Shown one piece after another: positions 37,101 through 47,029 of a stretch of DNA of 64,000 nt (position 1 is the stretch's first letter; each line of letters opens with the position of its first letter). The notes under the pieces were generated by a model. It was not told where the DNA came from. It searched no databases and saw only the letters and a program-made list of their open reading frames with translations. Source of the stretch: Cristatella mucedo (taxonomy: Eukaryota; Bryozoa; Phylactolaemata; Cristatellidae); contig WPIO01000062.1 in assembly GCA_009760855.2 (NCBI GenBank), positions 1 through 64,000 on the forward strand, given 5' to 3'. The position numbers and the translations under genes are program-made.

Positions 37101-40100
37101 TCGTATAAAACAGCATGCACTTTGCATAGCTGGTTTGGTCCAGTGGTTAAGGTGCTCGCCCCGACCAAGGTCTGGCTGAGGTCGTGGGCTCGAGCCCCGA
37201 GACATACGTTAAACGCCTGAGTAGAGATTAAGTTCTCTTGGGGCGCTATACAAATAAATTATCGGTGGCTGTTAACATAAAATACGCGTTGTATTTGCTG
37301 CATGCACCTTTGGCCTCTGGCTAGACAGTCTGACAGTAATAATAATAATACATTTGATATGGCACCCTCGACGAACTAGACCTTTTTCTAGGCACTTAAC
37401 ATTGGCTGCAAAAGAAGCATGATCGAATGGTTAGTGGTAGCATGCTCAATGACAACAAGCATAACATAGTTAGAGGTAACATGCACAGATATGGCTACTG
37501 ACAGCACGCACAGTGTCAGCAGGCATAAGCACGTAAAGGACAAATCGCATGGCCCACTACATGCTGTGATACATAAATGCACTTTAAGTTTCTTTTTAAA
37601 TGTGATCAAGTCAGGAGATGTCGTGAAACAAGTCGGAAATTAGTTCCAGGCGTTGGGAGTATACGAACTAAGGACAAGGTTTCCGAGGATTTGAGGTTCG
37701 TATGAGGTATAGGTAAACTATTAGATTCCGAAAAGCAGGGGGTACGATGCTTAGCATGGCGGGGAGGAGTAGATCTGATATAGTTGGTTGCTTGTCACGA
37801 CCTCGATCCCAAGGCCGTGGGTTCAAATTCGGTGGTGGGCGGTCCTTAATCACCACTGCAAGCAGTGGTGATAGCCGTAAAGGCTCTTCTGTCGCTATAC
37901 AGAAGAGGCTATTAAATCAGCTAGTATTTTCATTAATTCTTTTAGAGAAGGACAACCGGATGTCGTGCAGATAGATGCTACAGGAGATACGCTGGCCAAG
38001 CCCAATTTGAAGGAGAAATTCCGAGTCGCAATAGGTTTGCCCATACCCGCAAGTTGATTTTATCGTCATTAAGTCATTAAGTTTAGAAAGTGTGTTGCTT
38101 TCCAAGGGCGAATGTGAGCAATGCAACGAGCAAGGGAATTGAAAGTTTGACATGCTGGAACGCTGGGGGAGATCAAAGCATGGATACTATTGTGTATCGT
38201 CTGCACAGAAATGAAACCAATATTTACGCTTGGCGATTACATCAGCAAGCTAGAGAGAGAGTATAAATTGAGAAAAGAAGTGGATCGTTCACAGAGCCCT
38301 GTGGACCCCGCCCCCTATTCGCACGTCTTAGAAGAACCCTCTGATGACGTAATGGCTCACTAGGTAAGGTGGTTGCTTTTCACGACCTCAGCGCCGAGGT
38401 CGTGGGTTCGAATCCTGTGGTGGGCGATCCTTTATCGCCACTGCAAGTGGTGGTGATAGCCGTCAAGGCTCTTCTGTTGCTATACAAAAGAGGCTGTTAA
38501 ATCAGCTAGTATTGTTTTAGGTAGGCGGGAGCCAAAGAATGGAGGGACCTAAAAGTGAGTGACAGAACCTTGAAGTCAATGCATTGCTTGACTGGGAGCC
38601 AGTGCAGGTCAGCGAGAAGTATTGTGATGTGGCAACTGAAACGCTCACGACAGACAAGCCTACTTAAAGAGTTTGGCACCAGCTGTAAGCGCTAGATTGC
38701 ACAGGTCGATCGACCAGCAAGCAGCAAGTTACAGAAGTCAAGAAGGGATGTCACAAATGCACGGTCCAATTTAGGTGTGGTATCCCTGTCTAAAGAAGCC
38801 CGAATTTTAGCAATGTGAAGTAGGTGAAAGTAGGCAGACTTGACTGTGGAGCTGATGTGGTCGTCTATTGAAAGGTCACTTTGGAACATGATACCTAGAT
38901 ATCGTGGAGATTCAACATGAGATATACTGACAGAGCCAATTGCTTGCGCTAGACTTTCCAATTTTTGAATCACACTTGGTTTGTCCAAAACCAGTAAGTT
39001 GTTTTTTTTATAATTCAATTTAAGTAAGTTTGCTGCCATCCATGTGAGAATGTCATCAATACATGAAGCAAGAGAATTGAGAGATTAGGACATGCTGGAG
39101 GGCTGGGATAGATCACAGCAAAGGTACAACTGAGTGTCATCAGCATAGAAGTGAAAGATTAGATTGCGCCTGGCAATCACATCGGCAAGAGGGGAAGTAT
39201 AAACCGTGAAAAGAACTGGACCAAGCACAGAGCCTTGAGGTATACCACATTTCCGAGGTTCCTCGATCTTTGTCAATTCACATCAATATTCCGAAGTTTC
39301 CCACTGAGGTAGGACCTGAACCATTGCAATATAGTGCCAATGATGCCCAGGCGAGATAAGTAGCGTTTAAGAAGGACTTGGTGATCGATAGTATCAAAGG
39401 CTGCCGAAAGATCGAGAAAACTGTGCAGAGATACTCTGCATAAGTCTGCATTCTTAAGTAGGTCGCTATACACCCTAAGCAATCCTAGCTGATTTAACAG
39501 CCTCTTTTTGTATAGCGACAGAAGAGCCTTTACGGCTATCACCGCCGCTTGCAGTGGCGATAAAGGATCGCCCACCGCAGGATTCGAACCCACGACCTCG
39601 GGGCCGAGGTCATGAAAAGCAACCACCTTACCTAGCGAGCCATTACGGCTGCTGACTCTGTGCAGTGATTAGATCTAAAATCAGACTGAAACTTACTAGC
39701 AAGGTTTGAAGTTTCAATATATGAGTTCAGCTGGTCTGCCACGACTCACTCCAGTGTCTTTTATAGGAACGATAGAAGGGAGACTAAGCTGAAGTTGCTC
39801 AGGTTATCTTAGTCTAATGTTGCTTTCTTGAGTAGTGGCCTGACTGCAGCCTTATTGACAGGGGCTGGGACATGACCTGGGGCTAATGACATATTTATGG
39901 TGCCAGTTGTGCATTGAAGCAGTAGATCAATGCTTCACAGAAGCAGGACAGTGGGAATAGCGTCCAGAGGACTAGTCTTCATTGATTGGGATATGAACTT
40001 TAGGACGAGGTCACTAGTGACCTCCTTGAATGTAGACATTTAGGTGCTGCTTGGAATTGAGGGACAGGACTCCAGGGTTGATGCTGCCATCGTAGGCATG

Positions 40101-42758
40101 GACTCCCTCATCTTGTCTATCTTGTTGACAGAGAAGCTATGAGCCAGATCATCACACAGGGATCATTAGGTAAGCAGTTAACCTGGGAGCCATTAAGGAA
40201 AAGGTTGATCTTCCACATCAGCATTTTTAGATTGTGCATCTGTGATACAACAGTGTTTTTATAGAAGCTAGACTTGGCCTTTGCTAGGATCGATTGGTAG
40301 GATTTACAGTCACTGATAAAGCACAACAAGTAGAGTGACTACGTAAATCAATAATGTACGACCCAGCAGCCGACCTGACTGCATGCTCTTGCAAAAGTTG
40401 GCGTGCACATTTGTGGCACCGCCGTGGCCATGTCTACCGACTGGTTGCTGATAGTCTAGGGGTTTTTATCTGTACCTTTGAAGTGAGCGATCGAGAGCCA
40501 AGAGCTCTTATCTCACTCAAACAGAAAGCAAGAAGTATAAAAAAACAAGGATGGACGGCTGAAGAAGTTAGTGATGCCGACAGTGCCGCGAAGGATGCCA
40601 TAAAAGATGTGCCAATAGTGGCAAGTAGGAGTAAATATATAATTGCATGAGGATTGCAAAAGCGTATCCAAAGTGTACGAAAGCAGGGCAAAAGCACATG
40701 CTGACAAAAAATCTTTACCTGTACTAGCCACGGGCCGAGATCTGCTGAACATTCGTAAAAGCACAGGTCTTTATCAAAGTGCTGCCTGCATTGCGTGCTC
40801 AGTGGAGCACAGTGATCTAGCCTGAAGTTATACCAGGTTTCATTCAGATGCAGGCTTTCGGATATCGTCGGTGTGCAACAAGATCGATCCTTATAGGGCG
40901 AACACTGAGGCAAATAGAAAAAACACTGCGATCAGCAATGGAAAAAATCAATGAAGCACCCAGAATGCAGAGGCTATGGTCAACTGGCATCTTTCCTAAT
41001 ATGTTTGGCTTGCTGTTTGACAGATCTCTAACCCAAAAAACTCAGCCACAAGTTTTAAGTATTAGTAAAAGAAAAAGAAAAGAAGAAAAACCCAAATAGG
41101 CACCATGGCTTAGTATACAAATTCCAGATGGACAGCAATTGCAACAGAGTTATCTCAGGGTAAAAATACGTGCTACATTGTTCTGCTAACAGTAGGTCAC
41201 AAATGCCTTTACTGCAGGTCTTGGACTGAAGAAATAACATTAGAAATTCGTAAGCAACTATAGCAACTGTTCTTCTGCTCGACTCTTACATTTCCTTTCC
41301 GAACGTCTTTGCAGCTACTTACTGCATGAGGCTATGGATTGTTTCATGTGATGAGATACTAAAGAAAATCACAGCTCATCAGCTATATAAAGTTATCAAG
41401 TTCTCTTAGGGTGCTACTCAATTGTTGCATCATTGTTAATAACTATTTTTAGCTACCCTTATGTGTAGCTTAGCCAGAATAAGAAAACAATCATTTTGCA
41501 CTTGGGAACGTAAGTGGTTCAATATCCCACGAATATTTAGCAGTTGTGATCATTACAGGCTGAAGAATTGCCATTGGCCTAATTGACAAGACATCTGCTC
41601 AAAATGAAAATTCGAGACATTCTGCTCAAATTCGGGAGCTGCTGGTTAGACTCAATTGAGAAGGCAAATGTCAAATGTCACGAAGATTTCTTTTCGGTAA
41701 GGGCCTTCGGACTCCTACAAATTGAATTACCGTTTGCAGTGTAAAAATAGTCGGATAAACAAACGAGCTGGTTTTTATCCTGTGCTTGCATCGGCGAGGC
41801 TGTGCCAGCTGCACAAGTGACCTTGTGCATCCTGAGCATAGCCGTAGGCAAGGGGATGAATGGATCTTCCCCCTTGAGTTGACTTGAAGCAGTTTGGCAG
41901 GTGGTCATGCCCCCTTCAGCCGTCTAAAGATTGTGTGCCTCTGGCCAAGTCAAGGTCTGCTCTCTCCAGCCCCAGTCTTAATTACGGCTATTACTATGCC
42001 TCCTCAGACAGAGTAGTGGCTCAGCAAGTCAGCTCACAATAATAACCTTGCTGAAATAGGCTATCATTGCAGCTCCACCTTCCCAGGACTACTTCAATCA
42101 CTCACAAACAGCAGGAAGCAGCACAGCATGATGCTCTTTGTTCTGTCTCAGCTATGCTGCACAACAGGCTTGAGTTAAGGCACAAACTTCCACCGTTTAG
42201 CACCAAAGGCAAGATGCATGTTCTATGGCAGCAGTGAAAGCGCACAAACTCGATCAATGCATTACAAGTGTACTATGCACCGGGTGCATCTTGATGGAAA
42301 TTACACGCTTTAAGAATGCAGCTGACGGCAGGAGTTTGACAGTAGCTACAGCATGACATGCATTCAATCATGCTTCCTTTGCAGCAAATGTTAAGTGCCT
42401 GGTACGAGATTAAGTTCTCTGATGGTTCTATACAAATGTATTATTATTATTATTCTCACTATTTGCATGCACAGCAACAGTGAAGGCATAGTTGCTGCCA
42501 TTGACACAACTACCGCTTCGGGCTTTACCGGCAAGATCAATCAGCACCACCATGCATTGGCACATGGCTCACCCCACTAAAGAGTGAATCTTCCGGACCA
42601 GGTTCACTTTTCTGATTTCTTCCATCTAGGCATAAGTTCAAGTAATCATCGACCGTGGTGAGTGACAGCAGCCGATTCGTAGATGCTGCAGTTGCAGCTG
42701 CAGCAGCCTGCACTTGGATCGTGCCGGCTGCGACTAGCAGCAGAGGCACCCAGCTCAT
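33865..42758 (-). CDS. Folate receptor family protein (275 aa, four coding exons)
   Basis: Joined coding exons, in transcription order: 42758-42573, 40904-40719, 34453-34315 and 34181-33865. Total 828 nt including TAG, with phases 0, 0 and 1 agreeing at every junction and GT-AG at every intron. The protein has a signal peptide ([18 protein letters not shown], 1-18), the folate receptor Cys-rich domain (about 40-225), and a C-terminal hydrophobic run (251-266) after a small-residue stretch that fits a GPI-anchor signal. Family landmarks include PGPED (53-57), DLCFYEC (108-114), LGPW (118-121) and SWRKER (129-134), followed by [11 protein letters not shown]. Sequons are N83-E-T and N190-A-T. 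Vertebrate members bind and internalise folate. The aromatic and basic pocket is only partly kept (INWSAQFQW in place of the vertebrate NWHKGWNW), so the ligand could differ. An acceptor 2 bases before the ATG implies an upstream non-coding exon. Confidence 0.9.
34315..34453 (-). CDS. Folate receptor exon 3
   Basis: Acceptor CACCTCTTCGTAG, donor GTAAGC, 139 nt starting in phase 0. It encodes 125 to the first base of 171, including [13 protein letters not shown] and the CEQWFRDC block. Confidence 0.9.
36110..36478 (+). mobile_element. L2/CR1-like LINE 3' end (5'-truncated)
   Basis: It begins in the last codons of the LINE ORF (GGTTTGACCACATTTAAAAA, the TTFKK block) and runs through the 3' UTR to the ATTATTATTATTAT tail at 36465-36478. 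It matches 55545-56000 and 58966-59243. Confidence 0.85.
37128..37262 (+). repeat. tRNA-derived SINE type 1
   Basis: Head AGCTGGTTTGGTCCAGTGGT, A-box TGGTTAAGGTG, B-box-like GGGCTCGAGCCCC, and a tail GAGATTAAGTTCTCTTGGGG leading to TACAAATAAATTAT. The tail closely resembles the 3' end of the (ATT)n LINEs in this window. Confidence 0.9.
37785..38515 (+). repeat. Composite SINE2 - LINE fragment - SINE2 block duplicated from LINE copy A
   Basis: Two type-2 SINEs in direct orientation (about 37790-37935 and 38350-38515) enclose about 400 bp of minus-strand LINE. The middle is almost identical to 31190-31590, with only a handful of differences. The outer halves of the SINEs differ more. In copy A the enclosed fragment fits the order of the LINE that surrounds it; here it does not, because copy C has its own version of that region further on (38885-39250). 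The copy therefore moved from locus A to locus C. Confidence 0.85.
39487..39654 (-). repeat. tRNA-derived SINE type 2 inserted in LINE copy C
   Basis: Reverse orientation: it starts CTAGCTGATTTAACAGCC and has GGATTCGAACC (B-box complement) and CCTTACCTAGCGAGCCATTA at its tRNA-like end. It splits an RT-coding stretch: the bases before (CCTAAGCAAT) and after (GCTGACTC) are contiguous in copy A near 31975-31995. No clear target duplication is left. Confidence 0.85.
40719..40904 (-). CDS. Folate receptor exon 2
   Basis: Acceptor TTTTTTCTATTTGCCTCAG, donor GTAAAG, 186 nt, phase 0 on both sides. It encodes 63-124: the [10 protein letters not shown] block that matches vertebrate CRPWRKNACC, the FRLDHC block, and [14 protein letters not shown]. 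Confidence 0.92.
40905..42572 (-). other. Folate receptor intron 1
   Basis: About 1.7 kb with a LINE 3' tip at 42365-42455. Otherwise nothing recognisable; short open frames have no family features. Confidence 0.65.
42365..42455 (+). repeat. LINE 3' tip with (ATT)n tail
   Basis: TGCTTCCTTTGCAGCAAATG, GAGATTAAGTTCTCTGATGG and TACAAATGTATTATTATTAT: the last 90 bp of the same LINE family. Its last 45 bases are very close to the SINE type 1 tail. Confidence 0.8.
42573..42758 (-). CDS. Folate receptor exon 1 (coding), signal peptide
   Basis: ATG at 42758-42756, preceded by a GGTCATTGCAG acceptor ending at 42761, so the exon itself starts at 42760 and a 5' UTR exon lies further upstream. Donor GTGAGC; 186 coding nt. 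It encodes 1-62 with the signal peptide and the [10 protein letters not shown] and EPGPEDSLF blocks, which match the start of vertebrate mature folate receptors. Confidence 0.88.
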
Positions 42759-42761
42759 GTC

Positions 42762-44749
42762 TGCAATGACCAAGTTGAAGACAAGGCACATATAAAAACA
42801 GTCGGGTGACTGGAAATGCAGTACCAGCTGCCATCAATACCCTCACAGAAACCGTTGTGCCATATAAGTCAATGAGTTGTCTCTTTATCACTATTTATGG
42901 AAGCATCAATGAGCATGCAAACTAGCAGCAGGACATATCGGCGGAGAGTGGCGGCATTAAGTAAGTAGTAGCATCAACGGCCGAATGAGTATCCAAGAAG
43001 TGCCGGGTTCAACAAATAGTATCAACCTGGTATGAACATGATTGATGCTGCCACAAGCTGATTGAACTACTTTCAGAGTTGGGCATGTATCTTGCGAGAA
43101 ACTAACCTAACCTTTTTTGTGTAGAAGACGTTAAAAAATCGTAGCATTTTGCTGCAGACTCGACTGGCAGAGAAAAGATGTTGGTAAAACCAATACTAAC
43201 CTATCCTTAACGAGTTGTTAGAATATAAAGAACGTAGATGGTTACTTCCAAAACAATGTATAATGAAGCTTTTTTAACATATATACATAAATACATACAT
43301 GAATAAATATGTATTTACATAGTTAGCACACTAGCACCAGTAAAATAGCATGTACACAAATCCGTTTTGTAGGCCAGCTCAGCCACCATCACTTTGCTAT
43401 AGCTGTGGAAGCTACACTGCCTGGGACCTAAGGCAAGTTCACTTGACTTCAACTACCGAGGAGAGAAGAACCAGCTAGTGTATATCCTCGCGGGAGGACA
43501 GTAAGAAGCAGCAACGAATGACAGCTACAAACGAAATGCTAAAATCGGCTACAGGAGAACAGTCATCCTCGTAGGGCCATGACTGCTATGGAAGCAATGT
43601 CTGCCAGCAAGCCGACCTGAGCAGCAAGTATAAGTCGCCTGAAAGGCAGCTGCAGCAGAGTTATTTGCGAGAGAGGTCTGGGCTCTCGGTTCTTGCCAGC
43701 CCCACTAAGTGCTAGTGATCCTCCATTGCTTCGGTCCAGTATCGAGTATTGAGCATCCTCTTACCTACTGTCACGGAGAGGTGCCTCCAAATCAGGTGAG
43801 CCTAGTCTATATTAGTTTGAAAGGTCCTGACAACAAAAAAAGGAAGCCCACAGCAGAGCTAATGAGTTCACACTTCCTGCTACCGGCTGGGATGACTTTG
43901 TGGAGTTACTGACGGAGATACATAACAAGACATAGGAAAGTGAAATCACGCAGGCACGAGCAGCTCCACGTGATACTCGTTAAAATGTACAGCTAATACG
44001 TAGCGCCGGTGCCGTCAAGTAAAATATATATAAATATAAAATTCATTTGCATAGCGCCCTACGAGAACTAAATCGCTATCTAGGCACTTCACTTTTCATA
44101 TGCCGAAGAGCTCCAGCCGACTAACTCGGTCGTCTAAGGCAAGCACCTTGACCTCGGTCGTTCAAGGCTAGCACCTTCACCCCTGGGCCGACCGAACCTG
44201 GTTGAGCCGAGATTGAACTACCCCAACTCCCTCACTAAAAGAAAAGAGTGCACCGTACCAACAGTATAGATACAGCATAGACAATCGCAATAGGTGCAAA
44301 GGAAGTAAGTGTCTCCATTTAAACCCCTTCTCGCGACGACGGCGAGTCGCCAATTCTCGCGGCACAAAGTCGCACTGCAGAAATGCAGTCAGTACAGCTT
44401 CTAATAACAGCTTCCTACTTTAGCAAAATCTGAGGAAAATGGCTGTACCGAGGGGAGTAAAAGCCGAGTAAAAACCTGAGGGCCAATCCAGCAGCAGCAG
44501 CAGCAGAGGTGACTGTGGCGGTACATAACCAACCAGTCCTTGAGATAAGAAGCTCTCTGGGAGAAAAGCTCCTGACAGCAGGCCCAAAGCACAGTTTGGG
44601 TGAGTTGTCGCCGTAAATCTGATCGGCGGACTAGCTAGCATAGGTGGTCGCCAGCGCATGTGTGCTTGGCAATTTCAAAGTGCGGAGCAAGCAGAGAACA
44701 TTATTGGTATACATTGCTTGAAGCTTCAACCTCCAGAAGGAAATTCGAC
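42762..44749. other. Upstream region of the folate receptor gene
   Basis: No coding exon recognised. It has an AT-rich patch (43240-43330), a repeat-family tail at 43893-43937 and a decayed reverse-oriented SINE-like stretch at about 44036-44215 (GCGCCCTACGAGAACTAAAT). A CAAATCAG|GTGAGC plus-strand donor-like site at about 43796 is unassigned. A 5' UTR exon of the folate receptor gene may lie here. Confidence 0.45.
44036..44215 (-). repeat. Decayed SINE type 1-like element
   Basis: GCGCCCTACGAGAACTAAAT and GGCACTTCACTTTTCATATGC are the complement of the SINE/LINE tail. The tRNA-like part is too diverged to be certain. Confidence 0.5.
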
Positions 44750-45550
44750 CTCAGTACAAGGCGAGCCCGCAGCGACACACGTCCAACCGACCGCGCGCAA
44801 TCGCAAACCTAAGCCCACAATAACCGATAAGCCAAGTACGCAAAAATGCTCACCCTCAACAGAGTGCAGCAGACGAACCTGCGCATCGCCGCGAACGCAA
44901 TCCGCCGCGCTAAGCGGAGCAGCGCCACGCGCAGCGGCGCTGCTTGCGTAATCACGGTCCTACAGCCGCGCTGCATGGGTCCCCCGTCCAAAATTCTTAA
45001 CGAGCCGAGACCAAAAGGCCCCGTGCGCGGGTCCTGACGAATGACATCTACAAGCGATCACGGCCGATTGCAGACGCACACTGGTTCGTGAAAAACAAGG
45101 TGCCCGGTAAGCGGCTCGCGCGGCGGCGAAATCACCGCAACGTGACACGCTACCGGGCTAGAAAGTCGCCAAGATCTCAAGACAGTCGCTAAGGATGAAG
45201 CCAGAGAATTCTCGCCAAACGATCCGAGAGCACTGTGCCACGCTCAACGCAGCGCGCCAAGGCGGCGCACACCGAATCTGCCAGCCGGACGCCGCGCGAG
45301 CTCCACCCCTACCCACGAGCGCACCCACTGGCCCCAAACTCCACCAGAGTCAGCGCCGGACCAGGGCTCGATAGGTATCACTGGAGCAATCAATTTGGCT
45401 TTAACATCTTAAAATGTATCATCTTGTACAATAAAATATATTTTAAAATTATCTGTTCGCTTTAAATCCCTAATAAAACAATGTTAACGGCGCTGATCTA
45501 AGTAGAAGGTCGCCGCCCGGGCCTCCGGCGTGCTTCCTCTTGCGCACGCA
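44750..45550. promoter_or_regulatory. CpG-rich stretch, candidate divergent promoter region
   Basis: It is markedly richer in CG dinucleotides than its surroundings (for example GCGCATCGCCGCGAACGCAA near 44880 and many CGs to 45310). It lies between the start of the folate receptor gene (minus strand, ATG 42758) and PHF21A (plus strand, ATG 50483), both of which appear to have upstream non-coding exons. A promoter role is inferred from base composition and position only. No TATA box or start site is claimed. Confidence 0.4.
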
Positions 45551-47029
45551 AGTGAGGCATAGACCAAAAACTTTCTGGACCTTTGTCCTTGTCACGGTAT
45601 GTGATCATTTGCTCTTAATAAGGCTATCTAAAATCGTTTTCTATGGTTTTTTTGACGTGCGGTTGGTACGAGCGGATACACTTTATTTGCGATGTCTGCT
45701 AAAGATCGGTGGCGGTTTCGCAATTCCTACGGCGTTTTAAATCCGTTTGGACCTGGAAACGCCGGTAAAGGTATCCAGAGAGCATTCTGTGTGAAGGCCT
45801 GTGTACCCTTGCTATGGAACTCAAAGCTGGACCTTTCAGCGACGTTGTAATCCACTTAATCGGTTTGCCTGCTATGATTCGTCTACTGATCCGTATATCT
45901 AGCAAGTTATCGGTCGGCGAAGCATATATAGGTTGACAGCTAACTATATGACGTTTCGTTTACTAATCTATGTTCTTATGTGCCGTAAAACATCGTATAC
46001 CACCTCGAACAGATGTTAAAAATCTGCAGTGAAAGCTTTTGATAAGCCTTATGTCTATGCTACCTAGATACCGGCGTCTTTCGACATGTGAGCTTCCTTC
46101 TGGATATCAGCCTGACATGTGGCTTGGCAATATCAGTAGTATGGAGTTTTATCCCTTGACACTAATGCTCTCCAGCACTGCCAGTTACATACTTCGGTTG
46201 CTGATCAACATTTGCTGCAGTACGATGTGTTGGACTGAAGTCTTCCGTTTGCCAATGCCATCCCCCACATTTAGCTGCGATATTTCGTGATGCGCTGTGT
46301 AGTTCACCGCGACTCGTATATCACAGATAACACCACTTTTTGCTTGCCACTTGCGAGGATCACCACCTTGCCTTAAGCCATGCAATTTCATCCGGTTGCT
46401 GTGTGGTGAATTGCCACACTGCCGGTTCAAGGCTCACGTATAAAAAATTGCATCGCTATCGAAATCGTTCTGGGAGGAAAGTGAGTGTTGTTTGTCAGCA
46501 ATTTTTTCGTTTTATACTGGTGTGATAATTCCGTTTAATTCTGAAAATCAAGCTCGGACGGAAACAGAGCCACCTGTTAGTGTTGATCCGGCAGGCTTTC
46601 TTGTTTATACTGTTGGTGTAAAGCCTTTTATTTGATGCTACTTGTGCTTTTGCAGTATTCCTAATTCTGTCATGTTGCTGAAGCTTGCAGCATCATGGGA
46701 AATGCTGGCTTTCCTTTTTTGTCGTCCGGAATAGCTTATCCTTATTTGCCTCTGGCCATAATTCCATCTAAATCTACATGCTCACATAGGTCAGTGCCAT
46801 ATATTTGTGGAAGTTCATTCCTAATTATTTTTGAGACATTCTGATAGGCTAGCTGTATAAAGCTACGGGATATGCCTAGTCATTTTGTTATGTTCGCCTT
46901 ACTAGTCTAATATTACTGAAGTCATCTTTGTGATCTTAATTTGGTCGACCAAAAATATAGTCAAATTTATTGACATGACATTATAATATTGTATTCTTCT
47001 AACCTCTGGTATCAAGATCGTTCAAGCTC
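45551..47029. other. Interval with no recognised gene
   Basis: No conserved protein, and no clear repeat apart from short AT-rich patches. Splice-like sites occur, but none can be tied to a coding exon. A 5' UTR exon of PHF21A could lie here. Confidence 0.45.

Larger units (their letters stand above)
37338..40350 (-). mobile_element. L2/CR1-like LINE copy C with reverse transcriptase, interrupted by SINEs
   Basis: The longest LINE here. The minus strand has the (ATT)n tail and 3' UTR at 37338-37785. RT fragments at 39630-39085 include [14 protein letters not shown], the catalytic block FYADDTQLY and [11 protein letters not shown] upstream of it, which together identify a jockey/CR1/L2-clade RT. 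At 39039-38692 comes the region after the catalytic core, and at 40329-40117 a piece upstream of RT (KAKSSFYKN). The reading frame is broken several times. A composite SINE-LINE-SINE block interrupts it at about 37785-38515, and a single SINE at about 39487-39654. It lies in the folate receptor intron in the same orientation as that gene. Non-autonomous now. Confidence 0.88.
34454..40718 (-). other. Folate receptor intron 2 (~6.3 kb), filled with LINEs and SINEs
   Basis: It holds LINE 3' ends at 36110-36478 (plus strand) and LINE copy C at 37338-40350 (minus), type-1 and type-2 SINEs, and no exon. The GC-rich stretch 34460-35300 has overlapping open frames on both strands, none with folate receptor landmarks. 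The part from 35300 to 36100 shows nothing recognisable. Confidence 0.7.
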
